Assembly (NCBI GenBank): GCA_024305405.1
Contig: JAKNDB010000098.1
Coordinates: 3,056,501-3,120,500 of the forward strand
DNA: 64,000 nucleotides
Source: Dirofilaria immitis
Lineage: Eukaryota > Nematoda > Chromadorea > Rhabditida > Onchocercidae
Direction of reading: 5' to 3'
Position numbers and translations under genes: made by a program. Position 1 is the first letter of the stretch; every line of letters starts with the position of its first letter. Positions 61,269-64,000 of this stretch are shown piece by piece. The notes under the pieces are model-generated. The model searched no databases, was not told where the DNA came from, and was given only the letters and a program-made list of their open reading frames with translations.

Positions 61269-64000
61269 TTAACTTAACATACTTGGTGATAAAATAACAG
61301 TACTATTGATCAATTCACTTTCAATTAGCGGTGAAAACATATAAGGACTGAGGAGGAGAGAAAATAGATATTGAGGTGAATAAACAAGTGGTGATAATAT
61401 AAATGGACTAAGAACAAGCGGTGATAAAGCCATAGGATTCAGTATAAGTGGGTTTAAGATCAGGGGTGAGAGAACTATTGGAGTGGCTACCTGAGGTGAT
61501 AATATAAATGGTGATAAGGCTAATGGTGATAAAACTAATGGATTGAATATGCCAGGTGAAAGGATGAATGGATGTAATAGTAAGGGTGATAGTACTAATG
61601 GTGAAAAAATGAAAGGATTAAGAATGAACGGAGCAAGAATTCGAGGTGATAAAATTACAGGATTAAATACCCATGGACTTAAAATAAATGGACCAATAAG
61701 TGCTGGACTTAATACAACAGGTGATAAGACTACTGGTGAGAGTAAAATTGGTTGTGATAAGGCTTTTGCTTCTAATATAAATGGTGATAGGAGAAATGGT
61801 GAAAGCGAAATACCAAAACGTTTTTGTCTTCGTTGTATTTTTCCCTTATACAATCCAAAATTTTTGATTTTGCTAATTTATTCAAATCATTTTCCAGTGA
61901 TTTTTGCAATCCATCATTTTCATCCAATAATTTTGATAATTTTTCTAACACCGTTGGATGATAATATGGTGATCGTTGACCATAAATTAATTTAAGCTGT
62001 CGTTTGCTTAATATTGCATAACCGGTTGTATTCATTTCATCAATCTGTAAAAAAAGTTTTTTTTTTTAATCGACTTAAATAATTTGTTGTTACATTTCTC
62101 ATCTAATAGAGCAATATGAAAAAATAGCATATTCATATATATATCAGCTAATATTTTTAAAAATAAATTCTATTTAATTATGCATTAATAAAAAATGATT
62201 TAAAAAAATATTAGAAAAGGGAAAAGTTAAGAGAATTAAAAATTATAAATTATAAAATTTAAAAATAGCATAAATTAATCAAATGATCAAAAAATCATTT
62301 ATCATCTAAACAATTAATTATTTATGAAAAAATTGTATAAAACATAAAACACAAAACAAAAAAAAAAAAAAGAAGTAATTGAAAATATTTCTTAGTGTAA
62401 AAAAAAAAAACTTTTTATTATAATTCAAATTCTATATATTAGTATATTAGTTTAATATTAATTAAAATTTTAATTCTTCGTTTGCTCATTTTGTTACATA
62501 ATTCGAAAATATAAGCTCAAAAGAAAAAAATAAATAAATAAATAAATAAAAAAAAATAAACTTGTTGTTTGTTTAATGTCCTGTAGAGTTTTTCAAATGT
62601 ATCAATTTTATCGCTTTCAATTTTACCGTATAATTCGCTAACATTTTGTTTTGTAAAATATAACGGTTGTCCATTAATTCCTTTGATACGATGATGCATA
62701 TTGTTATTTTGTATTTCAAGTTTTTTCTAAAATATTAAACTTTTTTTTTTTTGTTTGTTTTGTCTTTTTGAGATTTGAATTAATTAATTTAATTTAGCAA
62801 AAATTTTTATTACATTTATGCTACGATTAAAATTACATAATTGTCAAAAATTTAAACTTCAAAAATTAAAATTTAATTTAATTATTTATTCAACTTTAAG
62901 CTACAACCATTATACTTTGTGATTGAGATGATCGAAATGATTGAGATGATCGAAATGAAATTAAAACTATACAAATATGTTTTGATCATAGATTATAAAT
63001 AATATTTTCTTCTTTCATTTTTTTTTTCATATTATTTTTGTTGGCCTAAAAATTTCAATTTACAATTATAAACAAACACGAATTTGTTGTGTAATATCGG
63101 TAAATCCGGAAGCTTCGGCAATCAATTCCAATAATTCATTTTGATCCTCAGCATTCATTAATTTAAATATACCTAACATTTTTGACATGCTTAATTTACG
63201 CTCCATATTTTCACCTTCATTATGTAGGCTTAAAATTGATGGTGAAAGTAAATTCATCTGAAATAATTCTGCAATCAATAGAAAGCAAAAAAGAAGAAGA
63301 AAATGAATTGCTAATGTTTATTTTATATTTTCATACCTGTAAATAATTATATTTTAAATTAAATTTCATATCGAATTTATTGGCAAATTTTTGTTGTTAT
63401 TTCATTGAATATAATATTAAAATTCAAGTTGAAATATACATTTAGCCAAGTAATGTTAGATTTAAAATAAAATAAAATTAATTCTATTTTAAAATTAAAA
63501 TTATTCAATCATCTAATTAATCATATTTTGCATAAATAAATATGCCTATATGATAAATAAATCAATCAGGAATTTTTTCCTTTCTTTTGTGTTTTCAATT
63601 TTCTTTTCAATATCATGAAGAATTACATCGTCAATAAATCGATGAAAATTTCGAAATAATAAAAGTGAATTAAATCTTGAATTAGTATTTTCATATTTTT
63701 CAACGAATAATGTAATTTGCTAAATTTAGACGGAAAAAAAAGAAATTGATAAATATTGAAATTTTAAGGAGAGGCAAGAAAAAAAAAAAAAAACAACCTA
63801 CTGTATTTTGTGTATTAGCATCTGGAAAAATTGAAAAAATCTTGGTGATGCTATTCGAATTGTTTTATTATGTAAATTTGGATTGCTTTGATTTGATATT
63901 GCAAGTGCAAGTTTTATACCATCACGAAGTAATAGTGAAAATGATTTAGTTAATTGCATACGACGATCATACGATATCTGTTTCTTTCGTGGATCAATTA
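61269..64000 (-). CDS. mlt-10-like: MLT-10-family moulting protein (5' end outside window)
   Basis: The exons seen are: one running in from beyond 64,000 to 63,802 ([20 protein letters not shown] then IRIASPRF), 63,257-63,078 ([20 protein letters not shown] to ITQQIR), 62,726-62,562 ([20 protein letters not shown]) and 62,044-61,269 ([20 protein letters not shown]). The last contains RRQKRFG, a possible furin-type site, then about 175 residues of hydrophobic-SP repeats ([24 protein letters not shown]). This is the DUF644 plus proline-rich repeat layout of C. elegans MLT-10, a secreted epidermal protein needed for moulting. Phases agree at both visible junctions. Two breaks sit in homopolymers: six A at 63,834-63,839 and five T at 61,861-61,865 (plus strand); one more base in each restores the frame. 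A phase-0 frame at about 63,711-63,615, inside an intron, could be an alternative exon. Confidence 0.9.

Noticed and set aside
61543..61995. Plus-strand 150-codon frame rich in Gly, Asn and Met
   Set aside because: It is the antisense of the MLT-10 SP-repeat exon; the repeat makes the opposite strand open as well.
63615..63711. Intronic minus-strand phase-0 frame with acceptor and donor in the MLT-10-like gene
   Set aside because: Possible alternative exon, but skipping it also keeps phase and the family has no equivalent segment that I recall, so it was not placed in the main model.

Overview
This is an AT-rich (roughly 70% by eye) piece of nematode nuclear chromosome, most likely from a filarial worm (Onchocercidae). 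The evidence is: an MLT-10-family moulting gene, a family of nematode serpentine receptors, small introns with TTTTCAG-type acceptors, a near-perfect SL1 spliced-leader sequence, a BEL/Pao retrotransposon, and two decayed pieces of Wolbachia-type bacterial DNA (holB and carB). There is no bacterial operon structure, CRISPR array or recognisable tRNA/rRNA. All coordinates and alignments were read by eye; exon ends are consistent with reading phase but may be off by a base.

Layout. Bases 1-51,400 are gene-poor and built largely from duplicated and decayed units. A minus-strand family of Srx-like 7-transmembrane receptors recurs at about 6.0-7.9 kb (A), 14.4-15.6 kb (B), 26.0-28.0 kb (D), 32.8-34.1 kb (E), 36.0-36.5 kb (F), 45.9-48.1 kb (G) and 49.7-50.3 kb (H), with an inverted last-exon fragment at 17.95-18.35 kb (C). 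Only D and G keep all five exons, and each has one frame break in a T run. Between them lie a broken C2H2 zinc-finger gene (10.6-11.2 kb) plus a single-finger fragment (12.0 kb), a holB fragment (15.7-16.4 kb), a BEL/Pao element (20.2-22.4 kb, plus strand) abutting an opposite-strand integrase segment (22.8-23.4 kb), an SL1-like 22-mer (29.36 kb), a carB fragment (40.6-41.1 kb), and several dispersed, tandem and inverted repeats. One block of about 730 bp (31.88-32.6 kb and 48.95-49.67 kb) is almost identical in its two copies.

Bases 51,486-64,000 are a compact minus-strand gene neighbourhood. In transcription order it holds an MLT-10-like moulting protein (5' end outside the window), a UQCC2-like complex III assembly factor, a SAM-domain protein of the C19orf47 family (nine exons, 325 codons, fully open) and an EAPP (E2F-associated phosphoprotein) orthologue. 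They act in cuticle moulting, mitochondria and probably the nucleus, so the cluster is positional and not one pathway.

MLT-10, EAPP, UQCC2 and the receptors D and G show single-base frame breaks, most of them in homopolymer runs, although the flanking protein sequence and splice phases are well conserved. Uncorrected assembly indels are at least as likely as pseudogenes and should be checked first.
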